Counted from the first letter of the stretch, positions 36,630 to 44,989 are shown. The stretch is DNA of 64,000 nucleotides from Chloroflexota bacterium (GCA_014584575.1 JACTMP010000027.1:1-64000); one strand, 5' to 3'. Made by a program: numbers and translations. Notes: generated by a model from the sequence alone, not told the origin.

Positions 36630-37622
36630 TTACGGCTGTACTTTTTCTACAAACTCATTGGTGAACGCCGCTTCCAGGTTTTCTACCGGGGCATCTAGCA
36701 GACCGGCGCCCAGCAGGATTGTTTGGGTTTGCTGCCAGGAGTCGGCAGTGGTGATACCTAACCTGTCAGCCTGCCAGATGGGTAGCGACGCTTCTAAAAC
36801 GGGCATACGGCCGTCGTCCATCCCTTCCACGTACTTCTTGCTGATCTCAAAGGCAGCTGCCGGATCGGCCAAAGTATCTTGTAACCCACGCAGGGTGGCG
36901 CGCACAAATCCTTCCACCAGCGCCGGGTTTTCCCTGATGACGGTCTCGTTAGTGACGATGCCGTTGCCTACCATATCAATATAGTCGGCCACATCAATCA
37001 CGTTCACATCCTCTCCCATGCTGGCTAACTGCACCGGTTCATTGTTGACATAACCAACAATGACTTCCACTCTGTCCGTCAGCAGCGATTCCACCTGCGA
37101 AAAGCCAATCTCACTGGTGTTGACGTCCTCCGGCTGTAAACCGGCGGCGGAGAGCACACCCAGATACCCCACGTAGCTGGCGCCAAAGAACCCCGGCAGC
37201 CCAACGCTACGCCCGGCCAAATCCTGGGGGGTTTTCACATTGGCGCTGCTTTTGCTAACAATGGCTATGGGGAAACGTTGGAACCATTCCAGGATGTACA
37301 CCACCGGCAAATCTTGAGCGCGGGCCAATATCACCTGGTCGCCGCCAACAATGGCAAACGGCCGTTGGTTTGCCCCCACCAGCGCCATGCCATCTGTCTC
37401 AAAACTGTAATCAAAGGAAAGATCAATGCCCTCTTCGGCAAAGTATCCCTTCTCTAGTGCCACATAAAACGGGGCATACTGAGGGTCAGCAATGTAGCCC
37501 ATGGGCAGATTGATTTGGGTTATAGGCTGAGTTGTTTCTGTTGCCGTTTGTTCCGTTTCCTGGGAAGTGCAGGCCAACAGAATTACAGCCAGGGCCAATA
37601 AGAAAATCAGAAAACGCTTCAT
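36630..37622 (-). CDS. ribY: NMT1-type ABC substrate-binding lipoprotein, probably riboflavin
   Basis: A 330-residue secreted protein. The lipobox lies at LALAVILLACTS, so the mature protein is membrane-tethered. The NMT1/THI5-like binding fold covers about 38-270: GYIADPQYAPFYVALEKGYF, GGDQVILARAQDLPVVYI, VKTPQDLAGRSVGLPG and YVNNEPVQLA. The family is best known for thiamine precursors and sulfonates. The FMN riboswitch upstream of the operon argues for riboflavin, as in the RibXY systems described in Chloroflexus. AAGGAG is 8 bases before the ATG. Confidence 0.85.
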   Translation of the reverse strand: MKRFLIFLLALAVILLACTSQETEQTATETTQPITQINLPMGYIADPQYAPFYVALEKGYFAEEGIDLSFDYSFETDGMALVGANQRPFAIVGGDQVILARAQDLPVVYILEWFQRFPIAIVSKSSANVKTPQDLAGRSVGLPGFFGASYVGYLGVLSAAGLQPEDVNTSEIGFSQVESLLTDRVEVIVGYVNNEPVQLASMGEDVNVIDVADYIDMVGNGIVTNETVIRENPALVEGFVRATLRGLQDTLADPAAAFEISKKYVEGMDDGRMPVLEASLPIWQADRLGITTADSWQQTQTILLGAGLLDAPVENLEAAFTNEFVEKVQP

Positions 37623-37694
37623 CTTATTCTACTCCTTCAAGATGTGTTGATATGGGGATCATGCGGTAATAAATGTGCTCCGCCGCCCCCTGTT

Positions 37695-38465
37695 TTATCG
37701 TTGTAATTTCCAGCGTAGCACCCGCTTTTCCAGCAGCGCTACCAGGCCGTACAGGGACAAGGCAATCACCGCCAAAGTCACCAGAACCACAAATACCAGG
37801 TCTGTCTTGAAAGATTGGCGAGCGGTAATCAACAAAAAGCCCAGCCCCCGGCTTTGCGGCTGCACAAATTCGCCCACCAGCGCGCCAATGACGGCCAGGG
37901 TGGCCCCAATTTTTAACCCTGCCAGAAACACCGGCAGTGCCGCCGGAAACTCCAGTTTGCGGAAAATCTGACCGTTATCCGCTTTTAAGACGTGCATCAG
38001 TTCATACAATTCTGCGGGCACCGAGCGCAGCCCCACTACCATGTTGATGAGGATGGGGAAAAACACCACCAGGGCGGCTACCGCCACTCGTGACCAGTAA
38101 ACGGAACTGATCCAGATGGTGAGCAGGGGGGCGATGGCAATGATGGGGATGGCCTGAGAGGCGATCAGGTAGGGAGAGATCAGCCGTTCGGCCAGTGGTG
38201 ACTTGGCCAGCAGATACCCTAACGGGGCGGCTACCAGGCAGCCAATGAGCAGGCCGGGAATGATTTCGCTGATGGTGATGAGGCTGTGGCGCAGCAAACG
38301 GCCGTCGGCCACCACAATTTGCATCTGCCGCCCCACATCCAGCGGGCCGGGCAGGATGAATTTCTGATAGCCACCTAGCGTCACCAGCAACTGCCAGCCG
38401 ATGATGAGAAAAGCAAAGGAAACAAGAGTGGTCAACCAGACAGGTTGTCTCCGCAAAATGTTCAT
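37695..38465 (-). CDS. ribX: ABC transporter permease, probable riboflavin importer
   Basis: A 256-residue inner-membrane permease with about six helices. The BPD transporter domain includes the EAA-loop region LMHVLKADNGQIFRKLEFPAALPVFLAGLK (about 165-195). The start MNILRRQPVWLTTLVSFAF at 38465 is chosen because the sequence further upstream is the riboswitch leader. It is the first gene of an operon driven by the promoter at 38856-38883 and controlled by an FMN aptamer. Confidence 0.87.
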   Translation of the reverse strand: MNILRRQPVWLTTLVSFAFLIIGWQLLVTLGGYQKFILPGPLDVGRQMQIVVADGRLLRHSLITISEIIPGLLIGCLVAAPLGYLLAKSPLAERLISPYLIASQAIPIIAIAPLLTIWISSVYWSRVAVAALVVFFPILINMVVGLRSVPAELYELMHVLKADNGQIFRKLEFPAALPVFLAGLKIGATLAVIGALVGEFVQPQSRGLGFLLITARQSFKTDLVFVVLVTLAVIALSLYGLVALLEKRVLRWKLQR

Positions 38466-38653
38466 TTCCGTCAGAAATAGACCGAATCTCAATCCGAAAG
38501 TGGGATTATGGAATTGTAGACTTCGGCTTACAGTACGTGGGCAAGAGAAACTATGATACGGGGAATAACGGCCGTTACCCAACCCCATGCATCGCCCCAG
38601 CAGCCCCACACCACGGTGAGGCAAAGGCAAAACAATACAGACGTTTTGTGTTG

Positions 38654-38820
38654 ACCTTCTTCCATCCAGACTATAACTGTCGGCTCTGGAATTACACCAG
38701 ATCAACCGACTTAATTGTCAATTGAAAATTGTCAATTATCAATTGGCAATTGAGCCGGGTCGCGGGCTTGGTCTATGTAGACCTTACCGCCGATCGGGAA
38801 TTTCACCCTGCCCTGAAGGT
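38654..38820 (-). ncRNA. FMN riboswitch (RFN element)
   Basis: On the minus strand, P1 is formed by ACCTTC and GAAGGT at the two ends. The conserved core follows in order: GGGCAGGGTGAAATTCCC, GATCGGCGGT, a hairpin, AAGCCCGCGA, a variable stem, GATCTGGTGTAATTCCAGAG, CCGACAGTTATAGTC and TGGATGGAAGAAGG. These are the invariant RFN blocks in the right order. The variable stem is filled with CAATTG phrase palindrome sequence (38712-38752). It lies in the leader of the permease gene, so FMN should repress the importer. A terminator or anti-SD form downstream was not resolved. Confidence 0.95.
38712..38752. repeat. CAATTGACAATTG phrase element inside the riboswitch
   Basis: TTAATTGTCAATTGAAAATTG and GTCAATTATCAATTGGCAATTG repeat the vocabulary seen at 22493-22552. 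It replaces or extends the variable stem of the FMN aptamer. Confidence 0.8.
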
Positions 38821-38855
38821 GTGCCCCCAAAGGGGCGTATCCAATTGTGCCGTTG

Positions 38856-38883
38856 ATTATATAAGAGACGGCCGTACCGTCAA
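38856..38883 (-). promoter_or_regulatory. Promoter of the riboswitch operon
   Basis: TTGACG (38883-38878) and a consensus TATAAT (38861-38856) with a 16-bp spacer. An ACGGCCGT octamer sits in the spacer. Transcription would start about 30 bases before the aptamer. Confidence 0.8.
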
Positions 38884-38957
38884 CGCAGCTGCATGGGATA
38901 AGTTTCACTTTGGTGCAGTCCAGACGGGCATGGGGCGCCAATGTTACGTTAAGCCTT

Positions 38958-38986
38958 TTCTCACGGCCGTGACTTTGTGTTATACT
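38958..38986 (+). promoter_or_regulatory. Promoter of the small membrane protein gene
   Basis: TTCTCA (38958-38963), 17-bp spacer containing ACGGCCGT, and TATACT (38981-38986). It is about 37 bases before the ATG at 39023. Confidence 0.5.
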
Positions 38987-39022
38987 CCCGCCGCATTTTT
39001 TGATTTCAAGGAGAGTTTTTCG

Positions 39023-39202
39023 ATGGCTAAAAATAGAAAACGGCGTGAAGCACCCAAGCAAATGCCCAAACGCTCCATGCGGGATCGCATTCGCAACCGT
39101 AAACGGTCAACGGCCGAAAAAATAATGATCGTCTTAGGCATTGTCATCGCCTTGAGCATGATTTTGTCATTGGTCGTTACCCTGGGCGGCAGTGTTTTTT
39201 AG
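39023..39202 (+). CDS. Small basic single-helix membrane protein, unknown
   Basis: A 59-residue protein that I do not recognise. The first 33 residues are strongly basic (MAKNRKRREAPKQMPKRSM, then RDRIRNRKRS). A single membrane helix follows (IMIVLGIVIALSMILSLVV) with a short tail. AAGGAG precedes the ATG and a plausible promoter lies upstream, so it is likely expressed. A longer in-frame extension to 38729 runs through the riboswitch antisense strand and is not credible. It converges on the RidA gene. Confidence 0.72.
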   Translation: MAKNRKRREAPKQMPKRSMRDRIRNRKRSTAEKIMIVLGIVIALSMILSLVVTLGGSVF

Positions 39203-39213
39203 GGCAGCTACCG

Positions 39214-39603
39214 TTATTCCCGCATACAGGCGTCCACTTCAATTTCCACCAATAAATCGGGGGAAATGAGCCGACTCACTTCAACCATAGTAGCCGCCGG
39301 GCGTATAGCCGCAAAAAACTCGCCATGCGCCCGGCCAATTTCCTGCCAATCCCCAATGTGCGTCACAAACATGCGGGTGCGTGCCACATCGTGCAGGCTG
39401 GCGCCTGCTTCTTGTAACGCCCGTTCGATCTTCTGCAAAATGTAGCGGGTCTGGCCGTAGGGGTCGCCGGGAAACATCGTCTGGCCGTTTTCGTCTACGG
39501 CCGTTGTGCCCGCCACCACTACCCATGGCCCCACCCGCACCGCACGGGAGTACCCCACCGTCCCCTCCCACGGCGCGCCGCTGGAAATATTTTTTCGTTC
39601 CAT
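39214..39603 (-). CDS. RidA/YjgF-family protein
   Basis: A 129-residue single-domain protein. RidA enzymes hydrolyse reactive enamine/imine intermediates from PLP enzymes to 2-oxoacids. Visible motifs: AVRVGPWVVVAGTTAVDENG, YGQTRYILQKIERALQEAG, VARTRMFVTHIGDWQEIG, and the arginine motif ARTR, followed by PAATMVEVSRL and VEIEVDAC. GAGGAA precedes the ATG. The PLP enzymes in this window are distant. Confidence 0.93.
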   Translation of the reverse strand: MERKNISSGAPWEGTVGYSRAVRVGPWVVVAGTTAVDENGQTMFPGDPYGQTRYILQKIERALQEAGASLHDVARTRMFVTHIGDWQEIGRAHGEFFAAIRPAATMVEVSRLISPDLLVEIEVDACMRE

Positions 39604-39651
39604 CTTTTTCCTCTTTGCTCCTCTTGTCTCTTTGCGCTCTTTGCGTCAAAA

Positions 39652-40509
39652 TTAGCGAACCGTAGCCGTAAACCCCCACAACGCATCCGCCCCCGAACTA
39701 TGCCCCGTCCCCAAAATCCGCGCCACCACCTCTTCCCACCGATTACCTTTTACCGATAACCGTCTGCCAAACTCATGCCACAATCCACCCGCCTCCGCTC
39801 GCCCGGCCGCGTGCAGCCAGGCCGCAGACAGGGTGGTGGTACGCGGCACGGCCACCTCTGCCATCATCCCCACCAACGGCCGTACCACCTCTGCTGGTCT
39901 GGTAGCCCATAACCCAACCATCACCCCCATCAGCACATCATCGCCGGCGGGCGTCAGCCCAGGGCCAAGCCCGGCTAACTGCTTGGTGGCGGCCTGCATG
40001 ACGGCCGTATCCCCTTCACGAATCCCCACCAACAGCCGGTCTAGCCCGGCTTGAATGGGTGGTTGCCACACGGCCGTGTCCAGCCCCCATTCTGTACGAT
40101 ATTGTGCTACTACTGCATGGATCAGTGGGATGTGGGGTTGCCAGACGGCCGTGTGCGCCCGTAGCCTGTCCCAATCAACACGTGGTTGCCAGACGGCCGT
40201 CTGACTCACATCCACGTACCACTTGCCCACCTGGAGGCCATCAGGATAAACCACCACGTTCGTAGTAGGTGATTTATCGCCGTTTGCGGGCGATAAATCA
40301 CCTACTACAAACGGCACAAACGGATTGGACAGCACTATATGGAATGGCCCGGCCCCAATTTGCTCCGACACCAACGAAAGGACACGGCCGTGTTCGTTGA
40401 CCAGATTACAGGCATGGTCAAACAGGTGCAAAACCCGCACTTGCCGGGTGGTGGTCAGCCATTTCCAGACGGCGGGCGCCACCAATTTTGCTGTTATCCT
40501 GCGGCTCAA
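39652..40509 (-). CDS. DUF2877 protein with in-frame palindromic insert
   Basis: A 285-residue protein with the DUF2877 core near residues 175-200 (LAGLGPGLTPAGDDVLMGVM) and the N-terminal LFDHACNLVNEHG. Some relatives belong to the AllH group tied to allantoin/oxamate catabolism, but no such genes are near. TTG 40509 overlaps the TetR stop (TTGA) with GGGGTG upstream. The middle is anomalous. FVVGDLSPANGDKSPTTN is coded by a perfect 20-bp-arm palindrome, and the motif TAVWQP occurs three times, each from a repeat containing GTTGCCA-ACGGCCGT. These look like insertions tolerated by the fold. Confidence 0.72.
   Translation of the reverse strand: MSRRITAKLVAPAVWKWLTTTRQVRVLHLFDHACNLVNEHGRVLSLVSEQIGAGPFHIVLSNPFVPFVVGDLSPANGDKSPTTNVVVYPDGLQVGKWYVDVSQTAVWQPRVDWDRLRAHTAVWQPHIPLIHAVVAQYRTEWGLDTAVWQPPIQAGLDRLLVGIREGDTAVMQAATKQLAGLGPGLTPAGDDVLMGVMVGLWATRPAEVVRPLVGMMAEVAVPRTTTLSAAWLHAAGRAEAGGLWHEFGRRLSVKGNRWEEVVARILGTGHSSGADALWGFTATVR
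40262..40308. repeat. Perfect 20-bp-arm palindrome inside the DUF2877 gene
   Basis: GTAGTAGGTGATTTATCGCC and its exact complement with a 7-base loop. It is in frame and translated. Confidence 0.92.
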
Positions 40510-41096
40510 TTCACCCCTGCATCCGCCAGCACCGGCATGACGCCCATCATGCAAAGCTGCTGGATCGTTTCCGCCATATAAGTGGGCGAGTAGGGCATAT
40601 CCTGTTCCAGCCACCAGCTAACCAGGGCAAACAGCGCCCCGGTAAAATGCCGCGCCAGAATCGCATCGGGTATGGGCAGTGCATTTTTGCCAAAAGCTTC
40701 TTGCAACTCCTCTTCATCCACCTGAGCAATGTAGTCCAGAACGCGGTACATGACGTACCCTTGCCCTTGAGGCCCCAACAGCACTTTGAACAAGGCCGCA
40801 TTTTCGGCCACATATTCAAAAATAATGCGGATGGTGGCCGGATTTTCCCAGAGGGGACGGCCGTTTTTCTCCGCTTCCATCTGCTCTACCAGGCTGTCAA
40901 ATTCTTGCTCCAGACTGCCCATTAGCAGTTCTTCTTTGCTGGCGTAGTGCAGGTAAAAGGTGGCCCGGTTCAAGTCAGCCTGGTCGGTGATGTCCTGAAT
41001 GGTGATGGTTTCATACGGTTTGGTCACAATCAGGTCACGCAGTGCCTGGCCCAACAGGGCGCGGGTGCGCCGCACCCGGCGGTCTACTTTTTCCAT
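40506..41096 (-). CDS. TetR-family transcriptional regulator
   Basis: A 196-residue regulator. N-terminal HTH (about 8-55): RTRALLGQALRDLI, TIQDITDQADLNRATFYLHY. The C-terminal ligand domain has helices around FEYVAENAALFKVLLG and a TetR_C_33-like LVSWWLEQD. ATG 41096 follows AAAGGAA. It is divergent from the P450 gene with a 186-bp shared region containing a perfect palindrome. Likely represses itself and the P450. Confidence 0.9.
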   Translation of the reverse strand: MEKVDRRVRRTRALLGQALRDLIVTKPYETITIQDITDQADLNRATFYLHYASKEELLMGSLEQEFDSLVEQMEAEKNGRPLWENPATIRIIFEYVAENAALFKVLLGPQGQGYVMYRVLDYIAQVDEEELQEAFGKNALPIPDAILARHFTGALFALVSWWLEQDMPYSPTYMAETIQQLCMMGVMPVLADAGVN

Positions 41097-41152
41097 GTGA
41101 ATTCCTTTCAAGACCCGAAGGGTTTTCAGAAACTCTTCGGGCCTCACCTTTT

Positions 41153-41166
41153 TCGACACGTGTCGA
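41153..41166. promoter_or_regulatory. Predicted TetR operator
   Basis: TCGACACGTGTCGA, a perfect 14-bp palindrome in the TetR/P450 divergent region, 57 bp upstream of the regulator start. A hairpin (CCCGAAG/CTTCGGG, 41114-41142) lies next to it in the regulator leader. Confidence 0.6.
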
Positions 41167-41282
41167 GTTTGCAACACATCGGGAAAATTCCCGGTTGACA
41201 CCGTGAGCGATCCCCATTATTTTATTGACGAATCATTGATAAATCAACATCTTGTCAATTATCTCAAAAAGGAGTAAACAGT

Positions 41283-42698
41283 ATGGCCGTAAAACGTCCC
41301 CCTGGGCCGCAGGGTAATTTTTTATTGGGAAATGTGCGTGATTTTGGCCAGGATCCGCCGGGCTATTTATTGCATCTGGCGCAAACTTATGGCGGTATGG
41401 TCCATTTCCGCCTGATGCAGTATCACACCTATCTGCTGGCGGATTCGGACTATGTGCGGGAAGTGCTGGTGGCGCAGGCGGAAAACATTGAAAAAGCGCC
41501 GCTGGATCGGCAGATTTTGGGCAAATTTTTGGGCAATGGGCTGCTGACCAGCGAGGGGGTTTTTCATGCCCGGCAGCGGCGGCTGGCGCAGCCCGCCTTT
41601 CACATGAAGCGCATCCGCACCTATGCTGACGTGATGGTGGGGTATACCGACCATTTGCTGGCGGAATGGCAGGATGGGCAAAACCGGGATGTGGCCGACG
41701 ATATGATGCGCCTGACGATGCACATTGTCTCCAAGACGTTGTTTGACGCCGACGCGGTGACGGAGTCGGAGGACACGGCCGTGTCCGTAGGCCGCGCCAT
41801 TCACGATTTGCAGGCGGTTTCCAACGGGGATTACCGGCGCGGTTTTGTGCTGCCATCCTGGCTGCCCACCGCAGGCAACCGCAAACGGCAGCGGGCCATT
41901 GCCGACTACAGCCAGACGATTGCCCAGATCATCGCCGAACGCCGGGCAACGGCCGTACACGGGCAAATTACCGACAATGGCGATCTGCTCTCTATGCTCA
42001 TGTTGTCTCAGGATGAAGATGGCGGTTTCATGGATGACCGACAGCTACGGGACGAAGTAGCCACGCTCTTTGCCGCCGGGCACGAGACCACCTCCAACGC
42101 GCTCAGTTGGACGTGGTATCTGCTTTCGCAAAACCCGGAGGCGGAAGCAGAATTGCATGAAGAATTAGACGGAGTTTTGCACGGCCGTACCCCCACCCTT
42201 GATGATTTACCCCATCTGCCATACACCTTGCAAGTGATCAAAGAAGCGATGCGGCTCTACCCACCGGCCTGGATTTTGAACGGCCGTACTCCCCTGACCG
42301 ATGTGGAGATTGGTGGTTATACCCTTCCCAAAGGGAGCATGATCTTCATTGCCCCTTATGTCATGCAACGGCTGCCGCAGCACTTCCCTGATCCCGAACA
42401 ATTCCTACCCGAACGGTGGACGCCGGAGATGGAAAAAGCCCTGCCCAAATACGCCTACATGCCTTTTGGCGGCGGGCCACGTGTCTGCATCGGCAACTCG
42501 TTTGCGATGATGGAAGCGCAGTTGATCCTGGCGACAATTGCCCAACGCTACCGGCTGCGATTGGTGGCAGGCACGGCCGTGCAGCCCGAAGCCCTTATCA
42601 CCATGTCCCCCGCCGGTGGCCTGCCCATGATCGTCGAAGCGCGTGAACCAGGACGAGAATGGGAAGATACGGCATTACCAGAGTTGGTCGTTGTATAA
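41283..42698 (+). CDS. Cytochrome P450
   Basis: A 471-residue heme monooxygenase. The I-helix oxygen-activation motif is AAGHETTSNALSW, the K-helix ExxR is KEAMRLYPP, and the heme-ligand Cys is in FGGGPRVCIGNSFAMME. The PERF-like sequence is LPERWTPEM. It starts without a membrane anchor, so it is a soluble class I-type enzyme. Closest in style to CYP102/CYP4-like bacterial P450s; substrate unknown, perhaps fatty acids. AAGGAG is 8 bases before the ATG. No ferredoxin or reductase gene is adjacent. Confidence 0.95.
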   Translation: MAVKRPPGPQGNFLLGNVRDFGQDPPGYLLHLAQTYGGMVHFRLMQYHTYLLADSDYVREVLVAQAENIEKAPLDRQILGKFLGNGLLTSEGVFHARQRRLAQPAFHMKRIRTYADVMVGYTDHLLAEWQDGQNRDVADDMMRLTMHIVSKTLFDADAVTESEDTAVSVGRAIHDLQAVSNGDYRRGFVLPSWLPTAGNRKRQRAIADYSQTIAQIIAERRATAVHGQITDNGDLLSMLMLSQDEDGGFMDDRQLRDEVATLFAAGHETTSNALSWTWYLLSQNPEAEAELHEELDGVLHGRTPTLDDLPHLPYTLQVIKEAMRLYPPAWILNGRTPLTDVEIGGYTLPKGSMIFIAPYVMQRLPQHFPDPEQFLPERWTPEMEKALPKYAYMPFGGGPRVCIGNSFAMMEAQLILATIAQRYRLRLVAGTAVQPEALITMSPAGGLPMIVEAREPGREWEDTALPELVVV

Positions 42699-42787
42699 GG
42701 ATCACGGATGACGCGGATAGGACAGATTTTTGCGGATAGAAAAAAACAAATCCGTGAAAATCCGTCTCATCCGTCAAATCCGTCATT
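42699..42787. repeat. Phrase-type inverted repeat, CATCCGT vocabulary
   Basis: GGATCACGGATGACGCGGATAG on the left faces AAATCCGTCTCATCCGTCAA on the right. It starts right at the P450 stop and ends at the SGNH stop on the other strand. Fainter copies are at 30735-30772 and 6960-7015. Confidence 0.7.
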
Positions 42788-43861
42788 CTATTCTTCCCCC
42801 ACAATCACTTCGCGTAGGAATGTGTCCAGCACAATCAACCCGGTGAGGTTAAACGCACCGTAGCCGGTGTAGATATACCGGTCGCTGTTATAAACGGGGC
42901 GCTGGTTGAAGGTCATATGGTGTTCATCCTGCTCCAGGCCGCGCCCTGGCAGCGTTTCGGCGATGACGTCAAAATCCCATACCGGGATGTGGTATTCGGC
43001 CGCCAACTGGCGCAGGATATTGTTGTGCAGATTGCTTCCCTCGATACGATTGGCTTTGGTAATCAGGATAGGCACAATACCTTCCTCGATAGCATACTCC
43101 ACAATGCGGCGCATATTGCGCTCATAGTAGTCGGAATGGTCGTTGGTGCCAAAGTGAATGAGCAGGATGGCCGGATTGTGCAACCGGATTTCACAGGCCA
43201 ACGGTGACTCATTAGCCTGGCACAGTTCCTTGTCAGCCCAGGTGGGATCATTGATGACCGTACTATTCAGCCCCACTTTCAGCGCCACACCGTGACGGCC
43301 GTATGACCCGGCAAAATAGCCAATCACTCCCTGCAAATAGGCATAGTCGCCCAGGTCGTAATTACCCTCATCAAACCAGGTAAAAAACTCATGGGTGTCT
43401 ACGATGCTGTCGCCTATTTTGGAGAAGCGGTGGGGGTCACGTCCTAACGCCTGCCCCTGCGTCCAAATCTCCCGCGACCGCTGCACTGTTTCTGCCGGTA
43501 GCATGACAAACCAGCCTGGCGCTACCCCATTGACGTACAGTTCTGTCGGGACGGGTGGCAGAGTGGGGGTGGGCAAGGGCAGCGGTGTGGGCGTCTCGGT
43601 GGGTGCGGGGATGCTGGTGGGGATAGGTGAGGAGGTTTGGGTGGGCACGGCCGTAGGTGTCGGCGATGGCTCATTGGTGGCGGGTGGTGATGTGGGCACG
43701 GCCGTGTTCACGGCAGCCAGCGCCGGCCGGGTAGACACAAACGGCGTGGGTGTGGCCGGCGCCTCGCTGCTTTGCCCACACGCTGCCAGAGTGCCAGACA
43801 AGAAAAAAGCCAGCGCAACACTGGCTAATAACCACAGTCGTGAAAAAGGCTGCCCAGGCAT
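42788..43861 (-). CDS. Lipoprotein with Pro/Thr-rich linker and SGNH hydrolase-like domain
   Basis: A 357-residue secreted protein. Signal peptide and lipobox SGTLAACG, then about 80 residues of PT/PTP-rich linker (TPLPLPTPTLPPVP). The C-terminal domain (about 120-357) resembles SGNH/GDSL hydrolases: FSKIGDSIVD (block I GDS), GLNSTVIND, ILLIHFGTNDHSDY (block III GxND) and EQDEHHMTFNQ (block V-like). It is possibly an extracellular esterase or polysaccharide-modifying enzyme. ATG 43861 follows GGATGAG. Confidence 0.78.
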   Translation of the reverse strand: MPGQPFSRLWLLASVALAFFLSGTLAACGQSSEAPATPTPFVSTRPALAAVNTAVPTSPPATNEPSPTPTAVPTQTSSPIPTSIPAPTETPTPLPLPTPTLPPVPTELYVNGVAPGWFVMLPAETVQRSREIWTQGQALGRDPHRFSKIGDSIVDTHEFFTWFDEGNYDLGDYAYLQGVIGYFAGSYGRHGVALKVGLNSTVINDPTWADKELCQANESPLACEIRLHNPAILLIHFGTNDHSDYYERNMRRIVEYAIEEGIVPILITKANRIEGSNLHNNILRQLAAEYHIPVWDFDVIAETLPGRGLEQDEHHMTFNQRPVYNSDRYIYTGYGAFNLTGLIVLDTFLREVIVGEE

Positions 43862-43961
43862 ATTCTCATCCCGTCGCAAAATTTGGCAAATGCCAGTGCG
43901 ATGCGCCAAGTATACCGCAGCCACCCGCCCCAGGCACTTGTAACCAATGGTTGATCCAAAC

Positions 43962-44906
43962 TTAAACGGGATCAGCAAATAGTAGTCTGTTTACCTGGCT
44001 CAACTCCTCGGCCGTTAGCGCCCACTCCCCCGCCTTTGCATTCGCCTGTAAATGTTCCAGCTTCGTCAGCCCGGAGATAACGGAGCAGACCTGCTGTTGG
44101 GCCAGCAGCCAGGCGTGCGCCAATTCGCCCATGGTGTGTCCCCGTTCCTCAGCCCAGGCCGTCAATTTCTCCACGATGGTGTAGTTCGCCTCGGTCATGT
44201 AGCGCTGCACATATTCGCTGCTTTCGCCGCGTGAACCGGCGGGTGCGCCCTCGCCGCGCCGGTATTTGCCGGTGAGAAAGCCGCCTGCCAGCGGAAAATA
44301 CGGGATAAACCCGACATTGTGCGCCCGGCAATAGGGCAGCGCTTCTTTTTCCACTTCCCGTTCCAGCATGTGGTAATGAGATTGGATGGTGACAAAGGCC
44401 GACCAGCCACGCAGGTCGGCCAGCAGGTTGGCTTCGGCCAACTGCCAGGCAGCGTAAGCGGACGCGCCCACGTAGCGCACCTTGCCGCTGCGGATCAAGT
44501 CGTCCAGCGTGCGCATGGTTTCGGCGATGGGAGTGGTGTTGTCCCAACGGTGCATCTGGTACAGGTCTATGTGGTCGGTTTGCAGGCGGCGCAGGCTGGC
44601 CTCGACGCCGTGCATGATGTGGTAGCGGGATGCGCCGTAATCGTTGGGACCGCTTCCGGTTTCCATATACACTTTGGTAGCCAGCACAAAACGGTCACGG
44701 CGGCCTTTGAGGGCGTGGCCGAGCGTCTCTTCGGAACGCCCACCCGCATACACATCGGCCGTATCAATGAAGTTAATGCCCAACTCCTGCGCCAGTGACA
44801 AAACGGATGACGCCGTGTCCTGGTCTACCACATTCCCAAACCGGTTCGTGCCCATGCCAATCACCGACACGCGCACGCCGGAATTGCCTAATTGACGGTA
44901 TTCCAT
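43962..44906 (-). CDS. Aldo/keto reductase
   Basis: A 314-residue TIM-barrel NADPH oxidoreductase. The catalytic tetrad is visible: Asp and Tyr in NFIDTADVYAGGRSEE, Lys in VLATKVYM, and His in LYQMHRWDN. The C-terminal NADPH site includes SVISGLTKLEHLQAN. Resembles the YajO/Tas-like subgroup. GGAGG precedes the ATG. It follows a GTGTCAAG palindrome; no pathway link is apparent. Confidence 0.94.
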   Translation of the reverse strand: MEYRQLGNSGVRVSVIGMGTNRFGNVVDQDTASSVLSLAQELGINFIDTADVYAGGRSEETLGHALKGRRDRFVLATKVYMETGSGPNDYGASRYHIMHGVEASLRRLQTDHIDLYQMHRWDNTTPIAETMRTLDDLIRSGKVRYVGASAYAAWQLAEANLLADLRGWSAFVTIQSHYHMLEREVEKEALPYCRAHNVGFIPYFPLAGGFLTGKYRRGEGAPAGSRGESSEYVQRYMTEANYTIVEKLTAWAEERGHTMGELAHAWLLAQQQVCSVISGLTKLEHLQANAKAGEWALTAEELSQVNRLLFADPV

Positions 44907-44927
44907 GTTTCCTCCAAAGGAGTATTA

Positions 44928-44989
44928 AGTGTCAGGTGTCAAGTGTCAGGTGCATGATACCTGACACTTGACACTTGATACATGACACT
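44928..44989. repeat. Phrase palindrome, GTGTCAAG vocabulary
   Basis: AGTGTCAGGTGTCAAGTGTCAGG faces CCTGACACTTGACACTTG, then CATGACACT. It overlaps the selB stop codon (44988) and ends 22 bases before the aldo/keto reductase start. Same vocabulary as 13151. Confidence 0.85.

Noticed and set aside
36630-37622. Thiamine precursor or nitrate/sulfonate transporter
   Set aside because: The domain alone suggests this, but the leader has an FMN riboswitch, not a TPP riboswitch.
38729-39022. Extending the small membrane protein to 38729
   Set aside because: The added residues are antisense to the FMN riboswitch and its promoter; a good Shine-Dalgarno supports ATG 39023.
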